From positions 1 to 30,434 of the IMG/VR virus record IMGVR_UViG_3300042691_045130: 30,434 bases of DNA. One strand, 5' to 3'. The stretch is from a virus. Of the stretch, positions 30,434-30,434 are shown piece by piece (the first letter of the stretch is position 1; every line of letters begins with the position of its first letter). The notes under the pieces are model-generated. The model saw nothing but the letters and a program-made list of their open reading frames with translations, did no database searches and was not told where the DNA came from. The translations under genes were made by a program, and so were the position numbers.

Positions 30434-30434
30434 A

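Noticed and set aside
1-30434. CRISPR array, insertion sequence or attachment site
   Set aside because: No regularly spaced repeats, transposase or tRNA-derived direct repeats were seen; the coding repeats at 17671 and 29522 are in frame and irregular.
1-30434. Ordinary bacterial chromosome segment
   Set aside because: Collinear T4-type terminase, portal, protease and scaffold genes, the tRNA array and shared promoter motif favour a phage genome; the TonB receptor, lipoprotein and chaperones carry the same promoter style.

Overview
The window looks like part of the genome of a large T4-type (myovirus-like) phage that infects a member of the Bacteroidota. The phage call rests on a collinear head-assembly block at 22367-30433: terminase large subunit, gp20-type portal, a helical protein in the gp67/68 position, gp21-type prohead protease and an acidic scaffold. 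The major capsid gene would be expected just past the right edge. The host call rests on several signs: AT-rich DNA, almost no Shine-Dalgarno sequences, a tmRNA promoter of the Bacteroidota type (TTTG, 19 nt, TATCTTTG), a bS21 of Bacteroidota type, DUF4494- and KTSC-like small proteins, and a complete Oar/SusC-style TonB-dependent outer-membrane receptor. A bacterial chromosome carrying a prophage is not formally excluded. However, tRNAs, chaperones and structural genes all share one promoter-like motif and one compact gene style.

Layout. Positions 1-625 hold a tRNA array (Tyr, Met or Ile2, Gln, Arg, His, Ser). It contains a 62-nt predicted three-way-junction RNA and a 27-residue zinc-ribbon-like ORF. 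A small lipoprotein follows (727-897). Positions 950-9555 are mostly minus strand: an M15-type peptidoglycan peptidase fused to a degenerate LytM-like domain, a DUF2061 membrane protein, a HAD phosphatase behind a switch-like structured leader, a sulfotransferase, a protein with a TKWC motif, membrane proteins, and the 1091-aa TonB-dependent receptor. Positions 9781-10173 encode a tmRNA (minus strand). Positions 10246-17387 hold an unknown acidic protein, an M20/M42-like peptidase, an HExxH protease, an N-domain-less ClpC-like unfoldase, an Hsp20, a minimal kinase-like protein, a KTSC protein and a nucleotidyltransferase. Positions 17437-30433 are the virion genes on the plus strand, interrupted by a minus-strand gene for ribosomal protein bS21.

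How it may work together. tmRNA, ClpC-like ATPase (with a ClpP-docking IGF tripeptide), Hsp20 and two metallopeptidases within about 6 kb suggest a phage-owned protein quality-control set that would use host ClpP. With bS21 and the tRNAs it forms a translation and proteostasis package. The octamer TATTTATA (or a near match) lies just upstream of about 16 genes, in the coding direction, sometimes only 3-6 nt from the start codon. It is probably a phage promoter element, often fused directly to the T-tract of the preceding terminator. The most original signals are this motif with its implied leaderless transcripts, the switch-like leader at 3040-3206, the three-way-junction RNA at 69-130, the phage tmRNA/Clp/Hsp20 group, the TonB receptor, and the kinase-like protein that ends at its DFG-type aspartate.
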